Shown one piece after another: positions 46,244-56,515 of a DNA stretch of 64,000 nt. Numbering within the stretch: position 1 is the stretch's first letter; each line of letters opens with the position of its first letter. The stretch is taken from assembly GCA_958510875.1 (NCBI GenBank), contig OY294067.1:192703322-192767321 (forward strand), read 5' to 3'. Source of the stretch: Endomychus coccineus (Eukaryota > Arthropoda > Insecta > Coleoptera > Endomychidae). The position numbers and the translations under genes are program-made. The notes under the pieces are model-generated. The model made no database searches, had not been told where the DNA came from, and saw only the letters and a list, made by a program, of their open reading frames with translations.

Positions 46244-46420
46244 CTAGAGACCAACCGGAATTATGTTATTCGCGACATTAACGTCACGATTCCAAGTGAT
46301 TTTACATTTTCGGCAAATTTGAAATCTACGATCGTATCATTTCTATTTATGGTGGTGGTAGCGGTGTGTTTTGGTGGTAACGGCATTTTACCGAAACATT
46401 TCGAGCAACGTGTCATTTAT
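46244..46420 (-). pseudogene. TnpB/Fanzor-type RNA-guided nuclease, C-terminal relic
   Basis: The minus strand encodes RRFQICRKCKITWNRDVNVA then NNIIPVGL and a stop at 46244. The CxxC followed by WNRDVN.A.NI is the signature end of TnpB and eukaryotic Fanzor proteins: second half of the zinc ribbon plus the RuvC-III Asp. About 25 residues upstream, in another frame, TRCSKCFGKM supplies the first CxxC (46413-46384). One frameshift separates them, and further upstream only broken frames are seen (FYRRRDK). So the nuclease is dead and truncated here. It lies 210 nt past the end of the 616-residue gene, on the other strand, next to the 65-bp motif. Confidence 0.7.
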
Positions 46421-46634
46421 CGCGTCGGCGATAGAACGCATGTACAAGCAGCTATATGACAGGTTTTTTATTTCTGCCATAGCCTTTCGCGATATTCAAA
46501 ATATGTTGAGTTATCGGATTCGAGTCAGCAGCAAGCATCAAAACGTCAACCAAATATATTGGGTTGTCGGATTCGAGCTTGGCAAGAATCATACCTCTCG
46601 AAGCATCGTATTCGGCAAAAAAAAAAACAAATCG

Positions 46635-48296
46635 TTAAAATATAATAATTCTTTTAATCAGAAATAATACACCTTGATTTTTGATGATCTCAACATTATA
46701 CGAAAACATCAAATATTGTGAGCTACGTCTTGAATACACCATCGAGTGCGTGTTTTTCATCCTATCAGCGTTCACACCAATGTTACTCAAATATTTCTTA
46801 TTCCAATTATCATTCTTGTGCACCCACAATCGAACTCCATCGTATTTGACCGTAATATCTTCACATTTGATCGATGTTCTTGCCACAAATTCGTCTCCCA
46901 TAAAAATAGGCGTTACAGCATTCTTGCATCGAAGGACCTTCATCGAATTCTTCTTGCCACGTATACATTTCGCAATACCATTATGAACGCCGTCGATAAC
47001 ACAAACACGCGCCCATAAGAATTCGCTCAGCAGTCGAGTGATTCGCAATTGTGTGTCATCATCGATTACTTCGATACGCTCGTGATCGACTAATTTCAAT
47101 ATATCTACGCACGTGAGAATCTTATCGTTTTTCACTATCATTCCTACGTTTGGCTCGATCGCGAGTTTTCCACCCAACGGAACGTCCGAAAATAACGGTT
47201 CAACGATCGTTCCAAAATCCGGTTGTCGAAATAATATTTTCGCACTATAAAATAGGAAAGCGCCATTTCCGTTTATATCGAACGTTCCTTTCCGATTCAA
47301 TAAATATCGCAGAATATATAATTCTCGCGATTCGCCACTTGATTCTTCGTAATCCCTATACCCGTATAATTTCCTCATTAAACAATTATCAATTTCCGAC
47401 AATTTATCGATAAATTTCATGCCGGCATCACCTACGAATCGAGCAGTTTTCGTATCGATGCCGTCAATCGTACCGTTGGTGCGAACGTCTATACTAGGTC
47501 GATACGTGTCTTCTCTCACATCCAGCAGCTCGATTTTAGAAAACGATATCCTGTCGACCCGTTGTTTCTGAATGTTTCCCATTTCCCTGAGTTTACTTTC
47601 GTCCTCGACTATTACTATATACGGTAGCATCAAATAACAAACAGGTACGCGGTAAACGCTTCGTACGAAGAGTGTCGGTTCGGTCTCGTTCGCACAAATT
47701 TTCTCACAAGTAGCACTGTCGGAGTCTTTCGCGTTCACACATTTTACGAATGCATCCAAAACGACCTTGTATTCGTGGTTATTCTCGTGCGCGATGTAAT
47801 AATAATATTTGTTTTTTACGGATCGGTCGTACGACGATAATATCCGTTTGTTGTCAAACCGCTCCTTCTTGTTCTTTCTCCTCTTCTTTTTTTTCGTTTC
47901 GCTATTCATCGTATCGGTACAAGCTGCCAAGATATTCCTACGAACTTGTTTGATGTGTTCATCGTTGTGGCCATCATCGCTAGACGGTTGTCGCACTAAT
48001 ATATATTCGTCATTTACGGGGTTATCGTCTACTTTAGGTTGCACCCGTAAATCATATTTGACGAGCGCTTCTTCGGACTGACCTCGTTGCCACATCGGTC
48101 GTTCTTGTTGCACTTCTGACAATTCATCTGATGGCTTCCCGTCAACAATACCATCGACGTTGTTAAAATTGTCGAAATTCGAACATATCTCTTGGTAGTC
48201 GGCATCGACGATCGTGTTGTCATATCGTAATAGTTTTTCGAAGTCACAAATATCGTCGTTGTATTCAGATGTCTCCGTGTCATCGTGCAGATTCAT
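46635..48296 (-). CDS. 553-residue protein of the virus-like cluster, unrecognised
   Basis: ATG at 48296, intact to 46635. Residues 1-130 are acidic and probably disordered. Residues 135-146 (KKKKRRKNKKER) look like a nuclear localisation signal. The remainder is a folded alpha/beta region with many charged residues (VLDAFVKCVNAKDSDSATC, VCYLMLPYIVIVEDESKLR) and no membrane segment. The last residues, FLIKRIIIF, may be a short read-through. A TATA box and CAGT initiator lie upstream. It converges with the 616-residue gene across the Fanzor relic. I compared it mentally with baculovirus and nudivirus late-expression and polymerase proteins and cannot claim a match. Confidence 0.85.
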   Translation of the reverse strand: MNLHDDTETSEYNDDICDFEKLLRYDNTIVDADYQEICSNFDNFNNVDGIVDGKPSDELSEVQQERPMWQRGQSEEALVKYDLRVQPKVDDNPVNDEYILVRQPSSDDGHNDEHIKQVRRNILAACTDTMNSETKKKKRRKNKKERFDNKRILSSYDRSVKNKYYYYIAHENNHEYKVVLDAFVKCVNAKDSDSATCEKICANETEPTLFVRSVYRVPVCYLMLPYIVIVEDESKLREMGNIQKQRVDRISFSKIELLDVREDTYRPSIDVRTNGTIDGIDTKTARFVGDAGMKFIDKLSEIDNCLMRKLYGYRDYEESSGESRELYILRYLLNRKGTFDINGNGAFLFYSAKILFRQPDFGTIVEPLFSDVPLGGKLAIEPNVGMIVKNDKILTCVDILKLVDHERIEVIDDDTQLRITRLLSEFLWARVCVIDGVHNGIAKCIRGKKNSMKVLRCKNAVTPIFMGDEFVARTSIKCEDITVKYDGVRLWVHKNDNWNKKYLSNIGVNADRMKNTHSMVYSRRSSQYLMFSYNVEIIKNQGVLFLIKRIIIF

Positions 48297-48354
48297 AGTT
48301 CGAATACCGCACTACATCTCGAACGAATGGCTGACGTTGGAACGACCGAGATCG

Positions 48355-48400
48355 GAATACTGGTATCTAAATATTGGTACGATTGCGATTATATAATACG
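48355..48400 (-). promoter_or_regulatory. Core promoter of the 48296 gene
   Basis: TATATAA on the minus strand starts at 48395; a CCAGTATT initiator has its A at 48361, 34 nt downstream. Confidence 0.6.
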
Positions 48401-48446
48401 AAGATGATCTCATACCGCCCCTCCACGTTTATCGCGCATAACGCCA

Positions 48447-50960
48447 ACGATCGTGCGAGAAATGAAATCGTAAAATATTTTCTGATGAACAAACTCTGTC
48501 AGCCTAGAATCTCTTGTCGAACGAATCTCCAAACTTATAAGTTCCTCGTCATGCGTACTAGTGTCATCGAGAAACAGTTTTATCTCGAATGAAATTTGTT
48601 GAAACAAAATCTCACCGGTGGATTTCTTCGAGCTGCAAAATCTTTGAACGTGAATCTCGTTCGAGAAATGAAATCGTAAAATATTTTTTGATGAACAAAC
48701 TTTGTCCGCCTAGAATCTCTCGTCGAACGATTGACTGTTGAAATGAAATTCCACCGGTGGATTTCTTCGAGCTACAAAACTTTGAACGTAATTCTCGTTC
48801 AAGGAATGAAACAGTTTTGTCTCGAGTGAAATCTGTTGAAACGAAATCTCACCGGTGGATTTCTTCGAGCTACAAAAACTTTGAACGAAACTCTCGTTCT
48901 CGAAATGAAATCGTTAAATATTTCCTGATGAACAAACTTTGTCCGCATAGAATCTCTCGTCGAACGATTGATTGTTGAAATGAAATTCCACCGGTGGATT
49001 TCTTCGAGCTACAAAACTTTGAACGTAATTCTCGTTCAAGGAATGAAACAGTTTTGTCTCGAGTGAAATCTGTTGAAACGAAATCTCACCGGTGGATTTC
49101 TTCGAGCTACAAAAACTTTGAACGAAACTCTCGTTCTCGAAATGAAATCGTTAAATATTTTCTGATGAACGAACTTTGTCCGCATAGAATCTCTCGTCGA
49201 ACGATTGATTGTTGAAATGAAATTCCACCGGTGGATTTCTTCGAGCTACAAAACTTTGAACGTAATTCTCGTTCAAGGAATGAAACAGTTTTGTCTCGAG
49301 TGAAATCTGTTGAAACGAAATCTCACCGGTGGATTTCTTCGAGCTACAAAAACTTTGAACGAAACTCTCGTTCTCGAAATGAAATCGTTAAATATTTTCT
49401 GATGAACAAACTTTGTCCGCCTAGAATTTCTCGTCGAACGATTGATTGTTGAAACGAAATTTCACCGGTTGGATTTCTTCGAGCTACAAAAACTTTGAAC
49501 GTGAATCTCGTTCGAGAAATGAAATCGTAAAATATTTTCTGATGAATAAACTTTGTCCGTCTAAAATCTCTCGTCGAACGAATAATTGTTGAAACGAAAT
49601 TCCACTGGTGGATTTTTTCGAGCTACAAATACTTTGAACGAAACTCTCGTTCATCGAGAAATAGTTTTGTCTCGGATGAAATTTGTTGAAACGAAATCTC
49701 ACCGGTGGATTTCTTCGAGCTACAAATACGTTGAACGAAACTCTCGTTCATCGAGAAATAGTTTTGTCTCATATGAAATTTGTTGAAACGAAATCTCACC
49801 GGTGGATTTCTTCGAGCTACAAATACGTTGAACGAAACTCTCGTTCATCGAGAAATAGTTTTGTCTCATATGAAATTTGTTGAAACGAAATCTCACCGGT
49901 GGATTTCTTCGAGCTGTAAAATCTTCGAACGCGAATCTTGTTCGAGAAATGAAATCGTAAATCATTTTCTGATGAACCAACGTTGTCCGTGTAGAATCTC
50001 TCGTCGAACGAATCTTCAAACTTATAAGTTCCTCGTCATGCGTACTAGCATCATCGAGAAACAGTTTTGTCTCGAATGAAATTTATGAATCGAAATCTCA
50101 CCGGTGGATTTCTTCGAGCTGTAAAATCTTCGAACGTGAATCTCGTTCGAGAAATGAAATCATAAAATATTTTCTGATGAACCAACGTTGTCCGCCTAGA
50201 ATTTCTCGTCGAACGAATCTCCAAACTTATAAGTTCCTCGTCATGCGTACTAGCATCATCGAGAAACAGTTTTGTCCCGAATGAAATTTATGAAACGAAA
50301 TCTCACCGGTGGATTTCTTCGAGCTGTAAAATCTTCGAACGTGAATCTCGTTCGAGAAATGAAATCGTAAAATATTTTCTGATGAACCAACGTTGTCCGC
50401 CTAGAATTTCTCGTCGAACGAATCTCCAAACTTATAAGTTCCTCGTCATGCGTACTAGCATCATCGAGAAACAGTTTTGTCCCGAATGAAATTTATGAAA
50501 CGAAATCTCACCGGTGGATTTCTTCGAGCTGTAAAATCTTCGAACGTGAATCTCGTTCGAGAAATGAAATCGTAAAATATTTTCTGATGAACCAACGTTG
50601 TCCGCCTAGAATTTCTCGTCGAACGAATCTCCAAACTTATAAGTTCCTCGTCATGCGTACTAGCATCATCGAGAAACAGTTTTGTCTCGAATGAAATTTG
50701 TTGAAACGAAATTTCACCGGTTGGATTTCTTCGAGCTGTAAAAACGTGGAACGTGAATCTCGTTCGAGAAATGGAATCGTAAAATATTTTTTGATGAACA
50801 AACTTTGTCCACCTAGAATCTCTCGTCGAACGAATCTCCAAACTTACAAGTTCCTCGTCATGCGCACTAGCTCTGTCGAGAAACAGTTTCGTCGCGAGTA
50901 AAATTTGTTGGAACGAAATCCATCGGCGGATTTCTTCGAGCTGCAAAAACATTTACAGCT
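48447..50960. repeat. Virus-hr-like tandem array 1
   Basis: A mosaic of related units. 237-bp units start near 48757, 48994 and 49231; 97-bp units near 49586, 49683 and 49780; about 205-bp units near 50099, 50304 and 50509. All share CACCGGTGGATTTCTTCGAG, GAATCTCTCGTCGAACGA and CGAGAAACAGTTTTGTCTCG. The first has the palindrome CACCGGTG; the last is an imperfect inverted repeat (CGAGA/TCTCG). Long open frames on both strands result from the repetition and mostly lack an ATG. The array lies directly upstream of the 553-residue gene's promoter. Compositionally it resembles the cluster genes. Confidence 0.9.
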
Positions 50961-51480
50961 ATGACTCGTCATCACGTGACGTAGACGTGACGTATCACGG
51001 GGGCAACGAAAATTGTGGAAAGCAACTTTCAGTTCTCGCGAGAAGCTAACGCCAAGTTTAAACAGTCAAGGGGACTCCACGTACCCCATAGCACCCCCTG
51101 CACCCCTATATATATAATATATATATATTATATATATAACCTCCGCGACGGCCTGCTCCTTCTTACTACTACGTTGTTCTTACTCTGGTCAAGGAGGTTT
51201 AGGATCGCGGGCGAGAAGCTTGCTGATTATATAGTTAATTTAGGGTCAGCTGAGTGAATACTCGATTCTCATTGGACTAGAGCCAATTGACGTCACAAAA
51301 ATCCTAAAATCTACTGATTTCTGGCGAAAATCACGGTAGAAGGGGTAAAATTTTGATCATATTCGATTCAGAGTTCCGATAGCCAAGTCGATTGAGGTTA
51401 GATTGTACAATATTAAACCCACCCCATCCACAGATGTAGTAATTTCATGATATTCATAGGACATCTATGGTAGATTTGAT
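50961..51480. repeat. Non-tandem flank of array 1 (segmental duplication)
   Basis: GTGACGTATCACGGGGGCAA, TCTCGCGAGAAGCTAACGCC and the run TATATATAATATATATATAT with CTCCGCGACGGCCTGCTCC recur after array 2 at 56250-56515, and the remainder (CAGCTGAGTGAATACTCGAT) at 62081-62350, beyond the gypsy insertion. So array 1 and array 2 with their flanks are one duplication of roughly 2.3-2.9 kb. Confidence 0.9.
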
Positions 51481-51650
51481 ACTGTACACGTTGATTTGAA
51501 GTTCAAGGGAACTCTACCAGATGGCGTCCATCTGCTTTTTGTACCAAATTGATATAACTCTTCGATAGGTGGCGCTCACCAAGTTGTCACATCGGAATTG
51601 CATTATATTTCGAAAGATGGCACTTTTTACATTACCTCAACGGGATCGCA

Positions 51651-51719
51651 TCTGACGGAATTTCAAAATTATGTCTTGCATAAGGGTGAAATTCGTATCT
51701 CATGACGGTCACGTTGGGA
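51651..51719. repeat. ~65-bp cluster motif, copy 3 (inverted)
   Basis: On the minus strand it starts TCCCAACGTGACCGTCATGA and ends AAATTCCGTCAGA. About 55 of 69 positions agree with 46135-46203 by eye. The TATA box of the 51804 gene begins ten bases later. Confidence 0.8.
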
Positions 51720-51724
51720 TAAAT

Positions 51725-51770
51725 GGGTTATAAAACTAGGCAACATGTGAAGGATAGTCCAATCAGTCCG
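51725..51770 (+). promoter_or_regulatory. Core promoter of the 51804 gene
   Basis: TATAAAA at 51729 and ATCAGTC with its A at 51765, 36 nt downstream; the ATG follows at 51804. Confidence 0.55.
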
Positions 51771-51803
51771 ATACGTTGAAGCGATCGACCTAGCTTGAAA
51801 ACC

Positions 51804-52229
51804 ATGGATAAACGATTGTATGAATTAACAGAACACGAAATATCCGCTCTACCGTTATCGTATCTGCTCAAAATACCGGATTCTATGGAGATTCTTTTTG
51901 CATGGCATAAAATACCATCAAAATATACAAAGCAATTTAAACTGATGGTTCGACTACCATGTTTCGTCCACTACGTTCGGTTATCTTTTGCACTGACGAG
52001 GATCACTGCAATTACGGAGAATAAAACAAAAACATTTGAGAATATATTTTTATTAATAAATATCACACTTTCAAATTCAATTGTGTCGATGGCCGACTAC
52101 GATTCCGGACGAACGTTTTTTCGATCTCATCCATCAATCTGCCGACCAAATCGAATTTCAATATGTTATAGCGATCGTGGGCACGATGAATTTCCGGATC
52201 CAGAGCCAACCGATCCACATAGTATTTGA
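51804..52229 (+). CDS. Short cluster gene, 141 residues, overlapping its neighbour tail to tail
   Basis: ATG at 51804 (the frame upstream offers only TTG). The first 75 residues look like a true protein (LTEHEISALPLSYLLKIPDS, FKLMVRLPCFVHYVRLSFAL). The last 55 lie on the opposite strand of the end of the 405-residue gene (52063-53280), an overlap of about 167 nt, and may be a read-through after truncation. It has its own TATA/CAGT promoter. Either a truncated family member or a short gene. Not recognised. Confidence 0.45.
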   Translation: MDKRLYELTEHEISALPLSYLLKIPDSMEILFAWHKIPSKYTKQFKLMVRLPCFVHYVRLSFALTRITAITENKTKTFENIFLLINITLSNSIVSMADYDSGRTFFRSHPSICRPNRISICYSDRGHDEFPDPEPTDPHSI

Positions 52230-53280
52230 AAAAAATACAAATCAGATGCTGATGTGAGAAAACAGTTCGTAATGCCAACATTTTCAACGTTCTCGGTGAT
52301 TTCGTCAGGTGTACGAAAAATTCGAAAAGATCAGTCGTTCCAATTCTCTCGCGAATGTGTTGTGTACGATTGTTGACAGCGATTCCATAATACAGTGGGG
52401 CGGCGATGAAAGGATATAGTAATGAAATTGCTATGAAAATCGAACAGAAATTATTGCGATAGCAGTGTACTTTTAAGTTCTCCAAAAAATTAACATCTTC
52501 TTCGTTCGACTGCAGATTATTATGAGTGGCCAACAAAAATATAACGGCGACAGCCGCAATTTTTCGATAGATGGGATTGTTATCGAATTTAATTTTCGTG
52601 TGATCAGCCGAACAAAAACGAACGAATATCATCATCAATTTACGCACATGACATAATTCCGTCAAGTAATTTGTTATTTTTAATTCTCTCAGATTATCAA
52701 GTAACGACCGCAACTGAATCTTGTAAAATGTGGGTTCCATAAACATATGTTCAAAGCACATGACAACGATATCAATGTCCGAATCACATTGCAACAAATC
52801 GTGTAAGGCCGAATCGTCGTCGTTATACGCTCGGATTATCAGAGCGTATATTATAGTCGATCGATTGGAAAACGCATCGATATACAACAAACTTCGGAAA
52901 AAAATACGCCTTATGAAATTGATGTAGTCGACCATGTTAGATGCAACTTCGGTTGATGAATACTTCATTGCTGCTGTCGAAGACGATATCGATGATTGTC
53001 GCGACGACTCGAAATTAGTTAGAAAGAGACACATTTCCCACGCACAAATATACGCATCGCTCATATTCAAATAAAATCGCATGTTATCATGACATAATGG
53101 TCTATCGCGATCCACATAAATCGAAAGCACGAAAGTTCCCAGCTTATGTAGCACCCGCATGATTTTTTCTCGAATATCGATCGGCACTTCTCGTAGTGGA
53201 CGAAAAACACGTTCCGTAGCATAACTGTAATGTTCGTTCTGGTAGTTCTCCGTGGACGATGACGGCAGCGATACCTGCAT
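52063..53280 (-). CDS. 405-residue helical protein of the virus-like cluster, unrecognised
   Basis: ATG at 53280 (six codons above it the frame starts with TTG just after a TAG). The protein is predominantly helical, with LREVPIDIREKIMRVLHKLG, several Cys-containing hydrophobic stretches (NFCSIFIAISLLYPFIAAPL could be a membrane or buried helix) and SPRTLKMLALRTVF towards the end. AATAAA on the minus strand lies just past the stop (about 52055). TATA and CAGT lie upstream, and the gene is divergent to 53719-54045. No domain recognised. Confidence 0.85.
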   Translation of the reverse strand: MQVSLPSSSTENYQNEHYSYATERVFRPLREVPIDIREKIMRVLHKLGTFVLSIYVDRDRPLCHDNMRFYLNMSDAYICAWEMCLFLTNFESSRQSSISSSTAAMKYSSTEVASNMVDYINFIRRIFFRSLLYIDAFSNRSTIIYALIIRAYNDDDSALHDLLQCDSDIDIVVMCFEHMFMEPTFYKIQLRSLLDNLRELKITNYLTELCHVRKLMMIFVRFCSADHTKIKFDNNPIYRKIAAVAVIFLLATHNNLQSNEEDVNFLENLKVHCYRNNFCSIFIAISLLYPFIAAPLYYGIAVNNRTQHIRERIGTTDLFEFFVHLTKSPRTLKMLALRTVFSHQHLICIFFKYYVDRLALDPEIHRAHDRYNILKFDLVGRLMDEIEKTFVRNRSRPSTQLNLKV

Positions 53281-53414
53281 ATCGGCTTTATGTTCCAACT
53301 ATCGTAATATCTATCCGACGTGTCGAATCGCACTGGTGGCTTCGTGTCACGTTCTCACTGAAGAAACGCCGACTGTGATTTATCTACCACATGTTTTGCA
53401 CGGCATGTCGACTG

Positions 53415-53456
53415 AAACTGAATCGACATGTATGTCACAGCCGTAGTTATACGCTC
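53415..53456 (-). promoter_or_regulatory. Core promoter of the 53280 gene
   Basis: TATAACT on the minus strand starts at 53451; ATTCAGT has its A at 53419, 32 nt downstream. The leader to the ATG is about 140 nt. Confidence 0.55.
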
Positions 53457-53627
53457 GCGAGTGATGGGCGATCTGCGCATCATGTTATAGTTGTATATTT
53501 AGTTGTAACACCATTTCTAATTTTATATGTAATATTTCTAGCAATACAAAATGTATATCTCTGCTGAGACCTGAATGAAAAATCGCATCCTATACCGAAT
53601 ACCCTTTATTTCGAGTGAAATTCGAAT

Positions 53628-53668
53628 TGGTATATAACGCGAGCATAGTGACAGGGAACGTCAGTTAC
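53628..53668 (+). promoter_or_regulatory. Core promoter of the 53719 gene
   Basis: TATATAA at 53631-53637 and CGTCAGTT with its A at 53663, 32 nt downstream. Confidence 0.65.
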
Positions 53669-53718
53669 TTTCCAATCGTTCAACCAAAAACAACGTCATA
53701 TTCGAAATAATAATAACA

Positions 53719-54045
53719 ATGTTACAACCGGCAACTTCTACTAGTGTATCGAACAACAACAACAACAACAACAACAACAACGATAATAATCGAGAAAACG
53801 TGTCAACCGATCGAGAGGGAACGGTGGAAAACAGACGACCCAAAGAACATGTTCCGCCGATGTACGAAAGACCAGGTTGGGAGGACTTATGGGCGATGAT
53901 TCGACGAGATGACGAGGAAGTCCTCAATTGGAGTGCCGATGAGGCGGAGGAAGATGAATTTGGAAGATGTTATGAAGAATGGTTGTCACAAGATGATATA
54001 GTGAATACTAGTATATCGGACAACAATAAAAATATTAAAATCTAG
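53719..54045 (+). CDS. Small acidic protein, 108 residues
   Basis: ATG at 53719. Residues 11-23 are nearly all Asn (AAC codons, likely repeat slippage). Then HVPPMYERPGWEDLWAMIRR, a very acidic part (DEEVLNWSADEAEEDEF) and CYEEWLSQDD. No membrane segment. AATAAA overlaps the end of the frame (about 54023). Length, acidity and an own promoter are compatible with a small virion or regulatory protein, but I recognise no family. Confidence 0.65.
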   Translation: MLQPATSTSVSNNNNNNNNNNDNNRENVSTDREGTVENRRPKEHVPPMYERPGWEDLWAMIRRDDEEVLNWSADEAEEDEFGRCYEEWLSQDDIVNTSISDNNKNIKI

Positions 54046-54239
54046 TCTTGTTTGTTATTTACAATGATTCGCATTCGTGCAAAACTGATTTTCGTTCTAC
54101 GTTCATAGTGTGACAACTTACTATGGACACACTATGGAGTCGATAAAAATACTAAATCTATGGAAGATAGATAAAATGTTGTCTTCCATTTCTTCCATCC
54201 CGCAAGCACTGATCTCAGTGATCTCGTGTATAAAATAAA

Positions 54240-56250
54240 ATTGAATATATTATCTGGCAACGATTGATTGTTGAAATGAAATTCCACCGGTGGATTTCTT
54301 CGAGCTACAAAACTTTGAACGTAATTCTCGTTCAAGGAATAAAACAGTTTTGTCTCGAGTGAAATCTGTTGAAACGAAATCTCACCGGTGGATTTCTTCG
54401 AGTTACAAAAACTTTGAACGAAACTCTCGTTCTCGAAATGAAATCGTTGAATATTTTCTGATGAACAAACTTTGTCCGCCTAGAATTTCTCGTCGAACGA
54501 TTGATTGTTGAAATGAAATTCCACCGGTGGATTTCTTCGAGCTACAAAACTTTGAACGTAATTCTCGTTCAAGGAATGAAACAGTTTTGTCTCGAGTGAA
54601 ATCTGTTGAAACGAAATCTCACCGGTGGATTTATTCGAGCTACAAAAACTTTGAACGAAACTCTCGTTCTCGAAATGAAATCGTAAAATATTTTCTGATG
54701 TACAAACTTTGTCCGCCTGGAATCTCTCGTCGAACGATTCGTTGTTGAAACGAAATCTCACCGGTGGATTTCTTCGAGCTACAAAACTTTGAACGTAATT
54801 CTCGTTCAAGGAATGAAACAGTTTTGTCTCGAGTGAATTCTGTTGAAACGAAATCTCACCGGTGGATTTCTTCGAGCTACAAAAACTTTGAACGAAACTC
54901 TCGTTCTCGAAATGAAATCGTTAAATATTTTCTGATGAACAAACTTTGTCCGCCTAGAATTTCTCGTCGAACGATTGCTTGTTGAAACGAAATTTCACCG
55001 GTTGGATTTCTTCGAGCTACAAAACTTTGAACGTGAATCTCGTTCGAGAAATGAAATCGTAAAATATTTTCCGATGTACAAACTTTGTCCGCCTACAATC
55101 TCTCGTCGAACGATTGATTGTTGAAATGAAATTTGTTGAAACGAAATCTCACCGGTGGATTTCTTCGAGCTACAAAAACTTTGAACGAAACTCTCGTCGA
55201 ACAAGTCTCCAAACTTAAAGTTCCTCGTCATGCGCACTAGCTCCGTCAAGAAACAGTTTTGCCTCGAATGAAATTTGTTGAAACGAAATCTCACCGGTGG
55301 ATTTCTTCGAGCTACAAATACGTTGAACGAAACTCTCGTTCATCGAGAAATAGTTTTGTCTCATATGAAATTTGTTGAAACGAAATCTCACCGGTGGATT
55401 TCTTCGAGCTGTAAAATCTTCGAACGCGAATCTTGTTCGAGAAATGAAATCGTAAATCATTTTCTGATGAACCAACGTTGTCCGTGTAGAATCTCTCGTC
55501 GAACGAATCTTCAAACTTATAAGTTCCTCGTCATGCGTACTAGCATCATCGAGAAACAGTTTGTCTCGAATGAAATTTATGAAACGAAATCTCACCGGTG
55601 GATTTCTTCGAACTGTAAAATCTTTGAACGTGAATCTCGTTCGAGAAATGAAATCGTAAAATATTTTCTGATGAACCAACGTTGTCCGCCTAGAATTTCT
55701 CGTCGAACGAATCTCCAAACTTATAAGTTCCTCGTCATGCGTACTAGCATCACCGAGAAACAGTTTTGTCTCGAATGAAATTTGTTGAAACGAAATTTCA
55801 CCGGTTGGATTTCTTCGAGCTGTAAAATCTTTGAACGTGAATCTCGTTCGAGAAATGAAATCGTAAAATATTTTCTGATGAACCAACGTTGTCCGCCTAG
55901 AATTTCTCGTCGAACGAATCTCCAAACTTATAAGTTCCTCGTCATGCGTACTAGCATCATCGAGAAACAGTTTTGTCTCGGATGAAATTTGTTGAAACGA
56001 AATTTCACCGGTTGGATTTCTTCGAGCTGTAAAAACGTGGAACGTGAATCTCGTTCGAGAAATGGAATCATAGAATATTTTTTGATGAACAAACTTTGTC
56101 CACCTAGAATCTCTCGTCGAACGAGTCTCCAAACTTAAAGTTCCTCGTCATGCGCACTAGCTCCGTCGAGAAACAGTTTTGCCTCGAATGAAATTTGTTG
56201 AAACGGAATCTCACCGGCGGATTTCTTCGAGCTGCGAAAACTTTTGCAGC
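54240..56250. repeat. Virus-hr-like tandem array 2
   Basis: Same unit types as array 1: 237-bp units near 54290, 54527 and 54764, a 97-bp-type unit near 55275, and about 207-bp units near 55590-56010. As 207 is a multiple of three, an uninterrupted minus-strand frame of about 300 codons (56132-55215) arises, but it has no ATG at its head. The array starts 200 nt after the small acidic gene. Confidence 0.9.
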
Positions 56251-56515
56251 AGTGATGACTCACAGTTACGTGACGTATACTTGACGTAGCACGGGGGCAA
56301 CGAAAATTGTGGAAAGCAACTTTCAGTTCTCGCGAGAAGCTAACGCCAAGTTTAAACAGTTAACGGGGCTCCACGTACCCCCATAGCACCCCCTGCACCC
56401 CTATATATATAATATATATATATTATATATATATTATATATATAACCTCCGCGACGGCCTGCTCCTTCTTACTACTACGTTGTTCTTACTCTGGTCAAGG
56501 AGGTTTATGTTCGCG
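56251..56515. repeat. Flank of array 2, first part
   Basis: Duplicate of 50961-51200, including GAGAAGCTAACGCCAAGTTT and the TATA-rich palindrome. It is interrupted at 56515 by the gypsy element. Confidence 0.9.

Noticed and set aside
46371..46667. 98-codon plus-strand frame
   Set aside because: It begins with TTG, runs antisense to the Fanzor relic and into the end of the 553-residue gene, and has no promoter.
46635..48296. Assignment of the 553-residue protein to a baculovirus/nudivirus core gene (LEF or polymerase subunit)
   Set aside because: No catalytic signature that I could verify is present; the length alone is not evidence.
48447..50960. CRISPR-like array
   Set aside because: The DNA is eukaryotic, units are 97-237 bp with no short repeat/unique spacer pattern, and no cas genes are present.
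55215..56132. 305-codon minus-strand open frame with 69-residue repeats
   Set aside because: It lies wholly within tandem array 2, starts only with TTG, and the other strand is open as well. Units of 207 bp automatically preserve a frame. In array 1 the units are 205 bp and the frame breaks.
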